Assembly (NCBI GenBank): GCA_944329375.1
Contig: CALVIB010000003.1
Span: forward strand, 20,883 to 84,882
From: an uncultured Bacilli bacterium
Lineage (GTDB): Bacteria > Bacillota_I > Bacilli_A > RF39 > UBA660
Reading direction: 5' to 3'
DNA length: 64,000 nt
The notes beneath the pieces were generated by a model. It made no database searches. It was given only the letters and a program-made list of their open reading frames with translations, and was not told the DNA's origin. Positions 38,031-46,802 of the stretch are shown in pieces. Position numbers and translations under genes: made by a program. Every line of letters begins with the position of its first letter. The first letter of the stretch is position 1.

Positions 38031-39038
38031 TTACTCGGTGACATCACAGAAAATTTCACCATCTGCGCCAACAGAAACTTCTCCTTCGCCAATAGAATTA
38101 TTAATAAGGGTAATAATAAAGCTAAGTAACACTGGTAATAATAAAAGTATAATAACAACAATAATTCTTGTGAACAAATGCTTTATTGCATCTCTAAATT
38201 TCTCATCATCAGAGCCGGTAATAGCTTTTATAAAGCTTATAGCTGTCATAACAACTAACAATATTATTCCACCAACACTTATAATCCAAAACGCAGTTTG
38301 TAATATTTCCTGTAACGTTGGGCCAATTATACTACAAGGGTCCCCTAAAGAATCAACTTCATATCCTTCAGCTTTTGCCCAATCAATAATTTTATTTATA
38401 TCGACTGTTATACCATCATTGTCTTTATCATCATTCTTCCCTGTTTCTGAATCAGCATATGCATGCCCTGCATCTTCAGTAGCTTGTTCTTGCATTTCTC
38501 CTACATTTATAACCTTATTTTGAGGAACACATCCTGGATTTGAAAGAGGATCAGTTGACCATGATGTACGACGACCGCTAAAACCCACTCCAAATTGTTT
38601 AAACTTAACTTTAATCTCATCATTGCCATAATAGTATAAAGTTGGACAAGCAAACTTATTATTACTAGTAAAATAAGACTTAAAATCATTAATTTTAGAA
38701 GGTAAAATATCACTTTCATCACTAATTGGAAGATCTTCACCAGGATTTCCACCTGTTTCAAAAAAACTATTAGCGCTCATATCTTGTTTACTAGCCACTG
38801 GATAAACTGTAAATTTAGAGCACTCACTAAATGTTTTGGAAATATCACTGCACTGAAAAGCAACATAAAGATATCCACCACCCATAAGATATCCACCACC
38901 TACTGATTCACGTAAACCATCCAAACTATATTTACACTCAATACCATAATCACAGGTAGTAACTGCTTTTGCACTATTTACATTAAAAAACAAAAAAGAA
39001 AACACAAATAAACAAACAAGTTTAAAAATTTTTTTCAT
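38031..39038 (-). CDS. Secreted-domain protein with C-terminal VirB2-like two-helix module (paralog 2)
   Basis: About 335 residues. A signal peptide (about 1-23) is followed by an outer domain different from paralog 1 apart from its start (TCDYGIECKYSLDG). The C-terminal DPCSIIGPTLQE plus two-helix module is nearly identical to paralog 1. The ATG at 39038 has GTGAGG six bases upstream; a GTG at 39050 overlaps that site. Different outer domains on one conserved membrane base suggest interchangeable surface subunits. Confidence 0.7.
   Translation of the reverse strand: MKKIFKLVCLFVFSFLFFNVNSAKAVTTCDYGIECKYSLDGLRESVGGGYLMGGGYLYVAFQCSDISKTFSECSKFTVYPVASKQDMSANSFFETGGNPGEDLPISDESDILPSKINDFKSYFTSNNKFACPTLYYYGNDEIKVKFKQFGVGFSGRRTSWSTDPLSNPGCVPQNKVINVGEMQEQATEDAGHAYADSETGKNDDKDNDGITVDINKIIDWAKAEGYEVDSLGDPCSIIGPTLQEILQTAFWIISVGGIILLVVMTAISFIKAITGSDDEKFRDAIKHLFTRIIVVIILLLLPVLLSFIITLINNSIGEGEVSVGADGEIFCDVTE
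38041..38393 (-). repeat. Near-identical 353-bp repeat, copy 2
   Basis: Partner of 36906-37258; the offset is constant at 1135 bases with no gaps. Confidence 0.9.
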
Positions 39039-39113
39039 ATAATTCCTCACCTATTATAATTATACCATATTAATCTCAAACACAAACAAAAAGAATTACC
39101 AAAAGATAATTCT

Positions 39114-39506
39114 TTATTCTTCAGACTCATTATTTGTGTCAACACCATTAATAAATTTCTTGCTACAACTCCAAATATCACTAACAGTAGTACCATCGGG
39201 ATTAGCTTTATCTTCAACACCAGAAACCAAATTAACAGCAAGTTGAACTACGAATATAATTAAAAATACAACCAAAGCAGAAATAAGACGTGAAACAAAA
39301 GCTTTCTGATATTTCTTTATATCTTCTTCTTTTTTTGCTACAACTGACTTTGTAAAATCAAGCATTCCCCATATAATTAACAATATTGGAACTACTATTT
39401 TAATACCAGTAATAATTGTAGAAACAACATTAAAAAGCGTATTTGGAACTAAAATTCCTTCACACAATGTTGAATCAGCGGTATCTAAAATATTAAACAA
39501 ATCCAT
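39114..39506 (-). CDS. Small VirB2/TrbC-like membrane protein (paralog A)
   Basis: 130 residues with two strong membrane helices (about 25-50 and 65-95) separated by a basic loop, KEEDIKKYQKAFVSRL. No signal peptide. A Cys in the first segment (STLCEG) and one after the second helix (WSCSKK) could pair. It is a close relative of the next gene upstream; both resemble VirB2-type pilins of Gram-positive type IV systems. Confidence 0.7.
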   Translation of the reverse strand: MDLFNILDTADSTLCEGILVPNTLFNVVSTIITGIKIVVPILLIIWGMLDFTKSVVAKKEEDIKKYQKAFVSRLISALVVFLIIFVVQLAVNLVSGVEDKANPDGTTVSDIWSCSKKFINGVDTNNESEE

Positions 39507-39536
39507 ATCTCATTCCCACTTTCCATATTAAATTTA

Positions 39537-39887
39537 TTATTTACCAGTTATTAATTCTTCTGCACAAGTCCAAGCAGTTTCAGCATCATTACCATCGCCA
39601 CCAACACTTGCAGCTAAACTTATAGCAAGTTGAACAATAGTTATAATTAAGAATACAACAACAGCTGCAATTAACCTTTTCATAAATGTTTTTTGACCAG
39701 CTTTAATTTTATCTTCATCTTGTCCAATAATTGCTTTAGCAAAGTCAATCATTCCCCAAATAATTAATAATATTGGTACAACAACTTGGATAGCAACAAC
39801 AATCAAATGAACAACATTACCAATTCCATCAGGTATTCCACCATCAATAACTCCTGTACAATATTCTAAAGTATTAACTAAATTCAT
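39537..39887 (-). CDS. Small VirB2/TrbC-like membrane protein (paralog B)
   Basis: 116 residues. VVPILLIIWGMIDFAKAIIG and RLIAAVVVFLIITIVQLA are shared almost exactly with paralog A, with the same basic loop between and the same two Cys positions (EYCTG, WTCAE). AAGGAGG precedes the ATG. The two-helix plus basic-loop pattern also matches the C-terminal module of the genes at 36893, 38031 and 59827, so five proteins in the window share it. Confidence 0.72.
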   Translation of the reverse strand: MNLVNTLEYCTGVIDGGIPDGIGNVVHLIVVAIQVVVPILLIIWGMIDFAKAIIGQDEDKIKAGQKTFMKRLIAAVVVFLIITIVQLAISLAASVGGDGNDAETAWTCAEELITGK

Positions 39888-39991
39888 AAACTTAACCTCC
39901 TTAACTTATACTATAAATATACATTCATTAACATATTTTGTCAATACACAAGATTCTCAACTTAACCAAAATTTACATTATAAAAAGGAAA

Positions 39992-41005
39992 TTACTTACC
40001 AAACAAACTCATAATTCCCTTTTTACTTTCTGATTGACCAGCAACATCTTGTTTATAAAAACCTAATTTTACCAAAAATTTATCTAAATCTTCATTATTG
40101 GAAGATTGGTCATTTAATGGTGGAATTTTATAAAATACACTTAATCCAGTCTCATACTCGAAATCAGAAACATCAGAATCACTAAGCATACATTGATTTA
40201 AAACGATTTTTTTATCTTTATCTCGCTGTAATACTTGAGGGTCTCTAGCAAGTAATTTATTTAATTGGATTTTAGAGGGCTCTAATAAATAAATAACTTC
40301 ATTAGATAAACTCTCAGCCACAGTACTAGCATTCGCATCTATCAAAATAACATCAGAATTACTATATTTAGTAATAGTATTACCAAGCTCACTTCCAGAC
40401 ACACTATACATTTTATCCTCATCAAAATACATAAAATCATGTTTATCAACCTCAAGTGCGACAACATCATAATTACGAGCTAATTGTTTTTTAGCAATAT
40501 ATGTTAAAGTAGTAGAACCAGCTCCTGGAGTTACATCTTTAAAACAGATAACTACACAACGCTTTAACTCTTGAACTGGTTGATTAACGTTTACATTATA
40601 TGAATAATTTACATCATGGGTCGTATCTAATTGATGATACTGAGCCACATCCCTATAACTATTTGGATGTTCATAAAGCCATTTTACACCTTCAACATTC
40701 ATTGTAAAATTATAAATTCGCATTGAAATTAAATCAGATAAATATTCAGGATTAGACGTTTCTGGTGAGCCATCTAATAAAAGTATTAATTTATCCATAT
40801 CCAAAGATAATGACAATTGTTGTAAAGTTTTTATGTTTTTATAATCTTTTAACGCTGTAACATCTAAAATCATTTTATTAAAGAAGAAATTTTTAAATGT
40901 TTCTACAATTTCATTAACTGTAAATTCACCTTCTAACTTCTTAATAACTTCAATATCTAAATTAGCCAAAGCATCACGATATTTATTAGCAATTATTACA
41001 TTCAC
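39992..41005 (-). CDS. TadZ/CpaE-like protein with degenerate ATPase domain
   Basis: 337 residues. An N-terminal half of unclear fold is followed by a MinD/ParA-like domain from about residue 148 (RCVVICFKDVTPGAGSTT). The P-loop reads T-P-G-A-G-S-T-T, so both the signature Lys and the Walker A Lys are replaced. The family places Tad pilus complexes in the cell. It lies directly after the pseudopilin genes. A GTG start at 41005 has GGAGG nine bases upstream. Confidence 0.75.
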   Translation of the reverse strand: MNVIIANKYRDALANLDIEVIKKLEGEFTVNEIVETFKNFFFNKMILDVTALKDYKNIKTLQQLSLSLDMDKLILLLDGSPETSNPEYLSDLISMRIYNFTMNVEGVKWLYEHPNSYRDVAQYHQLDTTHDVNYSYNVNVNQPVQELKRCVVICFKDVTPGAGSTTLTYIAKKQLARNYDVVALEVDKHDFMYFDEDKMYSVSGSELGNTITKYSNSDVILIDANASTVAESLSNEVIYLLEPSKIQLNKLLARDPQVLQRDKDKKIVLNQCMLSDSDVSDFEYETGLSVFYKIPPLNDQSSNNEDLDKFLVKLGFYKQDVAGQSESKKGIMSLFGK

Positions 41006-41020
41006 TTATCAACGCCTCCT

Positions 41021-41509
41021 TTAACTATCTATCTCATTAAATATCATAGTTTCACCACTAACTGGTAATCTAAGCAATTGACTTATAACAGGTACATCAA
41101 AATACATATATGCAATTACTCTATAATATTTACCACATTTTGCTCTATCAGAATTTACTGTACATGTATCAAACTCATATACACAGTACTGGTAATCACT
41201 TGTCTTGTTAATCAAAATCCCATCATTACCACCATTACCACTAACAGTTGATTCACAATTTGCAGTGTTTTTTACAGTTCCAACATTTTGCCTATATCCA
41301 ATATTTTTCATCCAATCTTCTATTCGTTCTTCCGTAGAATCATTTACTCCAGTGGTATAACCTTGGTCTTTTTCAATCTCTTCAATTATTTTATTTTTTA
41401 CTTTAAATGCTTTAGAATATGATAATGATCCAATAAAGAAGGCGAGTAAAATTATAACAAATAAAATTACTAGATTAAAAACACCAGCATTTGCAATTGC
41501 TTCTTTCAT
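41021..41509 (-). CDS. Pseudopilin-like (TadE-type) protein 1
   Basis: 162 residues. MKEAIANAGVFNLVILFVII leads straight into one membrane helix, followed by an outer domain with Cys pairs (YQYCVYEFDTC, AKCGKYYRV). There is no leader: an in-frame TAG lies two codons before the ATG. It shares layout with the gene upstream, overlapping it by four bases. A minor pilin role is inferred from position between TadZ and the Flp-like gene. Confidence 0.68.
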   Translation of the reverse strand: MKEAIANAGVFNLVILFVIILLAFFIGSLSYSKAFKVKNKIIEEIEKDQGYTTGVNDSTEERIEDWMKNIGYRQNVGTVKNTANCESTVSGNGGNDGILINKTSDYQYCVYEFDTCTVNSDRAKCGKYYRVIAYMYFDVPVISQLLRLPVSGETMIFNEIDS

Positions 41510-42003
41510 ACTCTATCCCCCTGTTCTTGATGATCACTAAAATTATAAATTCTTTCTCCCTTAGTATATACAGGCAACTTAAATTCACCAACAATTGGTA
41601 AATTAGCATAAATATAGCTTATTAAAGAATAATTATAATAGATAGGTTCATTATCTCCATTATATCTATCATTTTCATTTGCACCTCTATCATCTTCAAA
41701 ATAATAAACACAGTACAAATATTTAGCATCCTTAGACCTAACCAATTTACCACCATCTTTTTCTGAAGGACAATCAGTTTGACCTTCAGGATTATAAGTA
41801 TAGCCAATACTACTTAAATAAGTTTCCATTTCTTCTCTAGAAAATTGATTATATCCTTCGAATTTATCCAACGAATACAAAAGTCTTTCATTAACTTTAA
41901 AAGCTTTATAATAACTAATAGTAGCTGAAAGTAAACCGAAAACTATAATTACAAATAAAATAATTATATTATACAAAAATACACTACCAATACTTTCACG
42001 CAT
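41506..42003 (-). CDS. Pseudopilin-like (TadE-type) protein 2
   Basis: 165 residues. MRESIGSVFLYNIIILFVII begins with one membrane helix, then SYYKAFKVNERLL and an outer domain with two Cys (TDCPSE, YLYCVYYF). The matching AFKV and YCVY segments show that it is a paralog of the gene at 41021. An in-frame TGA lies three codons before the ATG, so no leader is missed. Probably a minor pilin of the Tad-like system. Confidence 0.68.
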   Translation of the reverse strand: MRESIGSVFLYNIIILFVIIVFGLLSATISYYKAFKVNERLLYSLDKFEGYNQFSREEMETYLSSIGYTYNPEGQTDCPSEKDGGKLVRSKDAKYLYCVYYFEDDRGANENDRYNGDNEPIYYNYSLISYIYANLPIVGEFKLPVYTKGERIYNFSDHQEQGDRV

Positions 42004-42051
42004 TTTTAATCACCACCCTATATCTAAGAAAAACTTGCTTTAAAGCAAGCA

Positions 42052-42273
42052 TTAATTTGAAGTAGTACAATCAATATTAGAAATAGTTTGACCTGCGTAA
42101 GTTCCACCTTGACATGTACTTCCTTGTACATATCCTCCACCATCAGTACAACATGCACGACCACTGGCAGTTTTCATCAAACTATTTACAAGTGGTGTAA
42201 CAACAGCTACAACAACACCAATTAAAATTATAGCAACAACAGTTAAATTAGCTTCTCCTGCAGCTTCTTTCAT
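42052..42273 (-). CDS. Flp-like major pilin candidate
   Basis: 73 residues. MKEAAGEANLTVVAIILIGV is a short charged start with Glu followed by a single helix, as in mature Flp pilins. The tail has four Cys (ACCTDGGG, STCQGG, IDCTT) and many Gly/Thr. AGGTGA lies upstream, and a TAA stands two codons before the ATG, so there is no prepilin leader. Position next to TadB/TadC and length support the main pilin subunit. Confidence 0.75.
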   Translation of the reverse strand: MKEAAGEANLTVVAIILIGVVVAVVTPLVNSLMKTASGRACCTDGGGYVQGSTCQGGTYAGQTISNIDCTTSN

Positions 42274-42333
42274 AACTTATCACCTACCCTCCTATTATTA
42301 ATTATAACATAAATAAAATTCTTTGACTATACC

Positions 42334-43128
42334 TTAATAATTCATCATCATCATCATTGACAGTAACAAAAATCCTAAAATGCCACCGCCAGTTCCAAAA
42401 AGCATAATCATAGTTTTATTTTCCATCTTTTCCAAACGTTCTTTATATTTTTGCTCACGCGCTTTATTCTGTAAAGTGGAAATAGTTTTTGAAAACATAA
42501 GTAATTGTTCTTGCTTATTTTCTTGACTACCTAAACCTAAACGGTAAAGCAATCTCATCATTCTCATAGAATCACGTACAGGATATTCATTTGCAAAATC
42601 CATATATGGTTGAACAGATGAATCACCAGCATCAATTTTAGCAACCAATTTTCTTAAACCAGGTTTAAAGATATCAGGTGCAGTTTCAATAGAACGAGAA
42701 AGCGCTACTGGAACTGTATAATGTTGAACTAAAATTTCTAGTCCCTTTAAATAGTATGGAAGCATTAAATTAATTTTATGCAAATTTTGCTTATAATAAT
42801 TACTCAATTGCATATAAGGTAACTTAAATAAAGCAAAACCAATTAATAAAGAAAGTAAAATATAAGCAAATGAAAGTTGATTCATGAATATAAATAAACA
42901 AAATATAATACCAATTATACCATTACGAACTCTAAGTCCATACATTTTGCCAATATCAACATCTCCACCATATCTTATTTTTAATAGAAATTCATAATCA
43001 GATTCCATTAAAGTTCTAAAATAAGGCTCAGTTTCTTTAATAAATTTATTAGAATTAAAATGATTATTGTATTCAAGTAAAAATATAACAACAATTGCAA
43101 TAATTATAAAAGTTAAACCTATATTCAT
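42334..43128 (-). CDS. tadC: TadC-like membrane platform protein (T2SSF)
   Basis: 264 residues with N-terminal, central and C-terminal membrane helices, and a soluble helical part between (about 105-230) typical of the T2SSF fold. With TadB it forms the inner-membrane platform of the Tad pilus, turned by the CpaF/TadA ATPase. It overlaps TadB by one base and is followed by the pilin gene. Confidence 0.85.
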   Translation of the reverse strand: MNIGLTFIIIAIVVIFLLEYNNHFNSNKFIKETEPYFRTLMESDYEFLLKIRYGGDVDIGKMYGLRVRNGIIGIIFCLFIFMNQLSFAYILLSLLIGFALFKLPYMQLSNYYKQNLHKINLMLPYYLKGLEILVQHYTVPVALSRSIETAPDIFKPGLRKLVAKIDAGDSSVQPYMDFANEYPVRDSMRMMRLLYRLGLGSQENKQEQLLMFSKTISTLQNKAREQKYKERLEKMENKTMIMLFGTGGGILGFLLLSMMMMMNY

Positions 43129-44033
43129 TATTCCGCCCCCACATTTTCATTATAATATTTTTCGCCAGATAATATAAAATATGTATTTAACCAAATAATT
43201 CCATGCAACAAAAGCTGTACCCACCAATTTTCAAGCATCTGATTATAAGTTTCCATACCAAGCATAAATTGAACAAGCATAACCATTAAATAAAGTATAA
43301 TACCAAATTGTAAAAACTTTTTATGAAATGAAGCTCTATCAATTCTATCACGATAAACTCCTTCTACAAGTAAATCTATATCCTGACTCATATTTTCTAA
43401 AGATTCTCCAGAATCTCTAGAACCTTCATTAGTAATTTGTAAAAATAATTGATGCATATTTCTTACTATATAAAAATCATATTTAGAATTCATATAATTT
43501 AAAGATTGATCGATAGTACCATTTTCATAAGCCATATCAATCATAAGCTTTACATCTGATTTAACTGGATCTTCAAGCACATTAGAAGCATATACTCCTT
43601 CCAAAGCCTTAACAAATGACTGTGTCGTAGCAAATTCCATAATTGTATTAGTAGTATATACTTGAATCTGCTCAAATATAAATTCACTGTAAAGTCTTTT
43701 ACATCTTAAATAGGTTAAATAAGGAATAACTGTTACAGCTAATGCAGCATAAATAAGTGAAACAACAATATTATAGAAATATAAATATGTTACAACAGCA
43801 GCACTAACTGCAAAGACAACAACTTGAATAGTATATTGTCTTGGAGTATATTCTTGCCCTAACTCCTTAACTTTTTTTCTGACAACTTTAAATGAATAAG
43901 GAGCATATTTTTCATATATTACACCAACTTTTTTATTTATAAACTTATAAACATTATTAGTATCACTATTATTACGATATAATACAACAAATACCGCAAT
44001 TGCCAAAACAATCAAAAATATTATTAATGTCAT
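43128..44033 (-). CDS. tadB: TadB-like membrane platform protein (T2SSF)
   Basis: 301 residues. There is one N-terminal helix, a helix pair near 70-105, a T2SSF core (about 115-225) and a C-terminal helix pair. It is the partner of TadC in the pilus platform. AAAGGAGG lies upstream of the ATG, 14 bases after the ATPase gene. Confidence 0.87.
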   Translation of the reverse strand: MTLIIFLIVLAIAVFVVLYRNNSDTNNVYKFINKKVGVIYEKYAPYSFKVVRKKVKELGQEYTPRQYTIQVVVFAVSAAVVTYLYFYNIVVSLIYAALAVTVIPYLTYLRCKRLYSEFIFEQIQVYTTNTIMEFATTQSFVKALEGVYASNVLEDPVKSDVKLMIDMAYENGTIDQSLNYMNSKYDFYIVRNMHQLFLQITNEGSRDSGESLENMSQDIDLLVEGVYRDRIDRASFHKKFLQFGIILYLMVMLVQFMLGMETYNQMLENWWVQLLLHGIIWLNTYFILSGEKYYNENVGAE

Positions 44034-44047
44034 AGTATTCCCCTCCT

Positions 44048-45304
44048 TTATTCAAATAAATTTTCAGTTATATCTTCTTGATTTTCAGATGAAGAAACCT
44101 TAGAAAGTTCGTCAGAAGTACTTAACTGATTAGATTCTCCAGTAAAATCATTCATCAGCTTTTCATCAGAAATCAACTGTTCTTTTGGTATATTTTCTTT
44201 AACTTCAGTATTGGCTTTCATAGAATCACTTTCAACATAAGACTCTCCTGCCATATTCTGAAGTTCTTTAGGTAAAAATACTCCTTGTACCTCTAAATAA
44301 TCAATCAAATAAGGACTTGGATTATTTCTAATAACTTTGCCATCCGCACCTTTTCTATATATAATATTGTGTCTTGCTTCATTTGTATCACTAGTTACAT
44401 AAAACTCTGTAACCTCAGCAATCTCACGTCTAAACCTTCTTGTAGTTTTATCTTGATATCCTCTAACATATATTCCAAGTTGAATATATCTACAAATAGA
44501 ACTCAAAAATTGGTCAATATCTTGATTAGTTTCAAGTAAACTATACATACGGTTAGGAATAGATGAAGCTCTATCAGCATGAATAGTAGACAAAATATAA
44601 TGACCAGAAGAAATAGAATTACGAACAGCAAGCACCGCTTCCGCACTACGTACCTCTGAAAGTAAAATCCATTTTGGATTTTGTCTCATACAAGCTTCCA
44701 AGATATCAGTATAAGAAGCAATGTTGTTAGTTTTTAAAGAAACGACATCTCTATGTGGAAAAATCTTATCCAAATGAAGTTCCAAAGTATCCTCAATCGT
44801 AATCACTTTTTCATTTTCAGCAATTTTTGAAGCAAGATATTTAACAAGTTCTGTTTTACCAGACCCAGTTTCACCACAAACAATTATATTACAGTGTCCT
44901 AAAACACATTGCTCCAAAAAATCAATAATATCTAATTCAACATATTTATCCGCAACTATTTTATCCTTTTGCAATCTTATTTTTGCTGGTGTTTTACGAA
45001 CAACACAAGCAATACCATTTTGGGCAACAGATTCATGGATAAAAGCTAAACGCAATTCAGCACTTTCAGCATCCAAGAATGGATGAGCCATATTAAATGT
45101 TTTACCCATTACATTAGAACACTGAAAGGCTAATTTTTCCATAAAAGCGTTATTAATAGCTGGATTTTCAATTCTGAATATTCCTTTAGACAAAGTTTTT
45201 AAATGAATTTGTCCACCATTGTCATAAGAAATATCAGTTATATCATCATCGTCCAAATAGGGTTTCAAAGCACCAAAATCTATTTGGTCGAACATATTAT
45301 GCAT
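44048..45304 (-). CDS. cpaF: CpaF/TadA-type secretion ATPase
   Basis: 418 residues. Walker A is GETGSGKT (144-151), then ITIEDTLELHL (Asp box), RQNPKWILLSEVRSAEA (Walker B region) and STIHADRASSIPNR (His box). This is the hexameric motor of Tad pili, a relative of VirB11, so it could also serve the neighbouring type IV secretion genes, which have no other VirB11. The last 90 residues are disordered and Ser/Glu-rich, longer than usual. It overlaps the CpaB gene by one base. Confidence 0.93.
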   Translation of the reverse strand: MHNMFDQIDFGALKPYLDDDDITDISYDNGGQIHLKTLSKGIFRIENPAINNAFMEKLAFQCSNVMGKTFNMAHPFLDAESAELRLAFIHESVAQNGIACVVRKTPAKIRLQKDKIVADKYVELDIIDFLEQCVLGHCNIIVCGETGSGKTELVKYLASKIAENEKVITIEDTLELHLDKIFPHRDVVSLKTNNIASYTDILEACMRQNPKWILLSEVRSAEAVLAVRNSISSGHYILSTIHADRASSIPNRMYSLLETNQDIDQFLSSICRYIQLGIYVRGYQDKTTRRFRREIAEVTEFYVTSDTNEARHNIIYRKGADGKVIRNNPSPYLIDYLEVQGVFLPKELQNMAGESYVESDSMKANTEVKENIPKEQLISDEKLMNDFTGESNQLSTSDELSKVSSSENQEDITENLFE

Positions 45305-46362
45305 TATTCTTGCCTCGTATTAGTTGAATTAGTCATTGGAATATCAATAGTAAGGCTATGTGCAGTACCATCTTCTTCCTGTACAGTAGCTGTTAAAGTT
45401 CCATTACCTGTATAAACAACTTCTTGAGTAGTCTTAGTTACCCTCTGACTTGTTCCTCCATCTTTTACATAAGTACAAGTATATGTACCATTACATCCTT
45501 CAGGGAAAGTAATTGTTACAGTATTAGGATTTCCACCAGTTTCTGATACAGTAGGTATTAACTCATCATTCTCAGTTGGAATTTCTGGCTCTGGAAGATT
45601 AACAGAATGAGCATCTATATAATCTACTAATTGTTGTGTAGAAACAGCAGTTGCACCCTCAGTATCAACTTCTCCACCATGTGGAACTGGATATAATTCT
45701 ACACCTAAAGTATCCATATAAGAAGCTTTCTTCAAAATAGTATATAAATTACTTTTTAATCCAAAAATCAACATTGCAGGTGACCTTTGTTCACTAGTAT
45801 TTTCAAATACTGCTCTACCAGATGAATCCTTTACTGCTAAAACTTCAATATTTTCAATTAATTTACCAATCATAATCTTTTCATCAGTACCATTACCGAC
45901 TTTCATATAAATATCAATCTTATTACCAGGAAAAATTGAATTACCATATGTACTTTCCATATTAACAGGGAAATTATATACAACTTCCCCAGCTTTTACT
46001 TTTGCAAAAGCTGCATCAGGAAGTTCATCTTCATCAATTACTGTATCAGTATAAAACATACTTCCTTCAGGAATAACTGAATTCACATTAGAATATTTAC
46101 CAACAATTTGTGATTTCAATCTAATTACATTATCACTTATAGAAATATTAGGCATATCAATAAATTGTACCATATCATCTGTTATCTCTGTTCTAGGTTG
46201 AATTGTTTGTGTAGCAACAGGAACTTGAATAGGTTCTACCGCATTATTAATCTGTGTACTATAACCTATATAAAGTAAAACTAAAATTACTATAACTCCT
46301 ATTAATGTTACCACATTTTTGTTTTTAAAAACCTTTTTGGCAGACGCCGTTAAACTATTCAT
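45304..46362 (-). CDS. cpaB: CpaB-like pilus assembly protein with SAF domain and extra C-terminal domain
   Basis: 352 residues. One N-terminal membrane helix (about 16-33) leads to an SAF domain (VPVATQTIQPRTEITDDMVQ and GKYSNVNSVIPEGSMFY), then the CpaB/RcpC domain with NFPVNMESTYGNSIFPGNKI. A C-terminal domain of about 75 residues (FPEGCNGTYTCTYVKDGG) looks like a small beta sandwich and is not part of ordinary CpaB. CpaB links the Tad pilus to the envelope. Confidence 0.9.
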   Translation of the reverse strand: MNSLTASAKKVFKNKNVVTLIGVIVILVLLYIGYSTQINNAVEPIQVPVATQTIQPRTEITDDMVQFIDMPNISISDNVIRLKSQIVGKYSNVNSVIPEGSMFYTDTVIDEDELPDAAFAKVKAGEVVYNFPVNMESTYGNSIFPGNKIDIYMKVGNGTDEKIMIGKLIENIEVLAVKDSSGRAVFENTSEQRSPAMLIFGLKSNLYTILKKASYMDTLGVELYPVPHGGEVDTEGATAVSTQQLVDYIDAHSVNLPEPEIPTENDELIPTVSETGGNPNTVTITFPEGCNGTYTCTYVKDGGTSQRVTKTTQEVVYTGNGTLTATVQEEDGTAHSLTIDIPMTNSTNTRQE

Positions 46363-46388
46363 AAACTCATCCTCTCTTTTCTTTTATT

Positions 46389-46790
46389 TTAATAAGGTAC
46401 TTCCAAAATAGCATCTATTCTATTTTGTAAATTAAATGTTACTTGTGTGCTACCTCCTACACCAACAACACCACTTTCTACACTCAAGCTGACTTTAGGT
46501 GGTTTTTCATTAATGTCATAAAACTTTATATTATATTTTCTAGACATACTTGCACTTTCAGCGTATCTTCTAATAAAATTTTCAACAAACTTTTCTCTAT
46601 GTATTCTAATTTCTCCATTAGCTCGGTATGCTGAATAATCAAATGCATCCCACATAGCTGCCTCAGTTACTTCTTTTAAAAGCTGTGAATTATGCTCATC
46701 AGTATTAGTCAAATTTTGGAATAAAACAATGAAGAAAATAGACATAATACCAAGACCTAATACAAATATTCCCCAAAATGATTCTTTCAT
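46389..46790 (-). CDS. Pseudopilin-like (TadE/DUF5411-like) protein 3
   Basis: 133 residues. MKESFWGIFVLGLGIMSIFF is a one-helix start, followed by an outer domain with ANGEIRIHREKFVENFIRRY and no Cys. It has the same M-K-E opening as the other pilin-like genes and an in-frame TAG two codons upstream, so no leader. It lies between the CpaB gene and the large secreted protein, where minor pilin genes are often found in Tad loci. Confidence 0.68.
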   Translation of the reverse strand: MKESFWGIFVLGLGIMSIFFIVLFQNLTNTDEHNSQLLKEVTEAAMWDAFDYSAYRANGEIRIHREKFVENFIRRYAESASMSRKYNIKFYDINEKPPKVSLSVESGVVGVGGSTQVTFNLQNRIDAILEVPY

Positions 46791-46802
46791 GTTCTATCCC
46801 TC

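Noticed and set aside
38038..38523. 161-codon plus-strand open frame opposite the paralog gene
   Set aside because: It is the antisense of the conserved two-helix module; the minus-strand gene has a signal peptide, ribosome site and a paralog, and the same antisense frame appears only where the DNA is duplicated.
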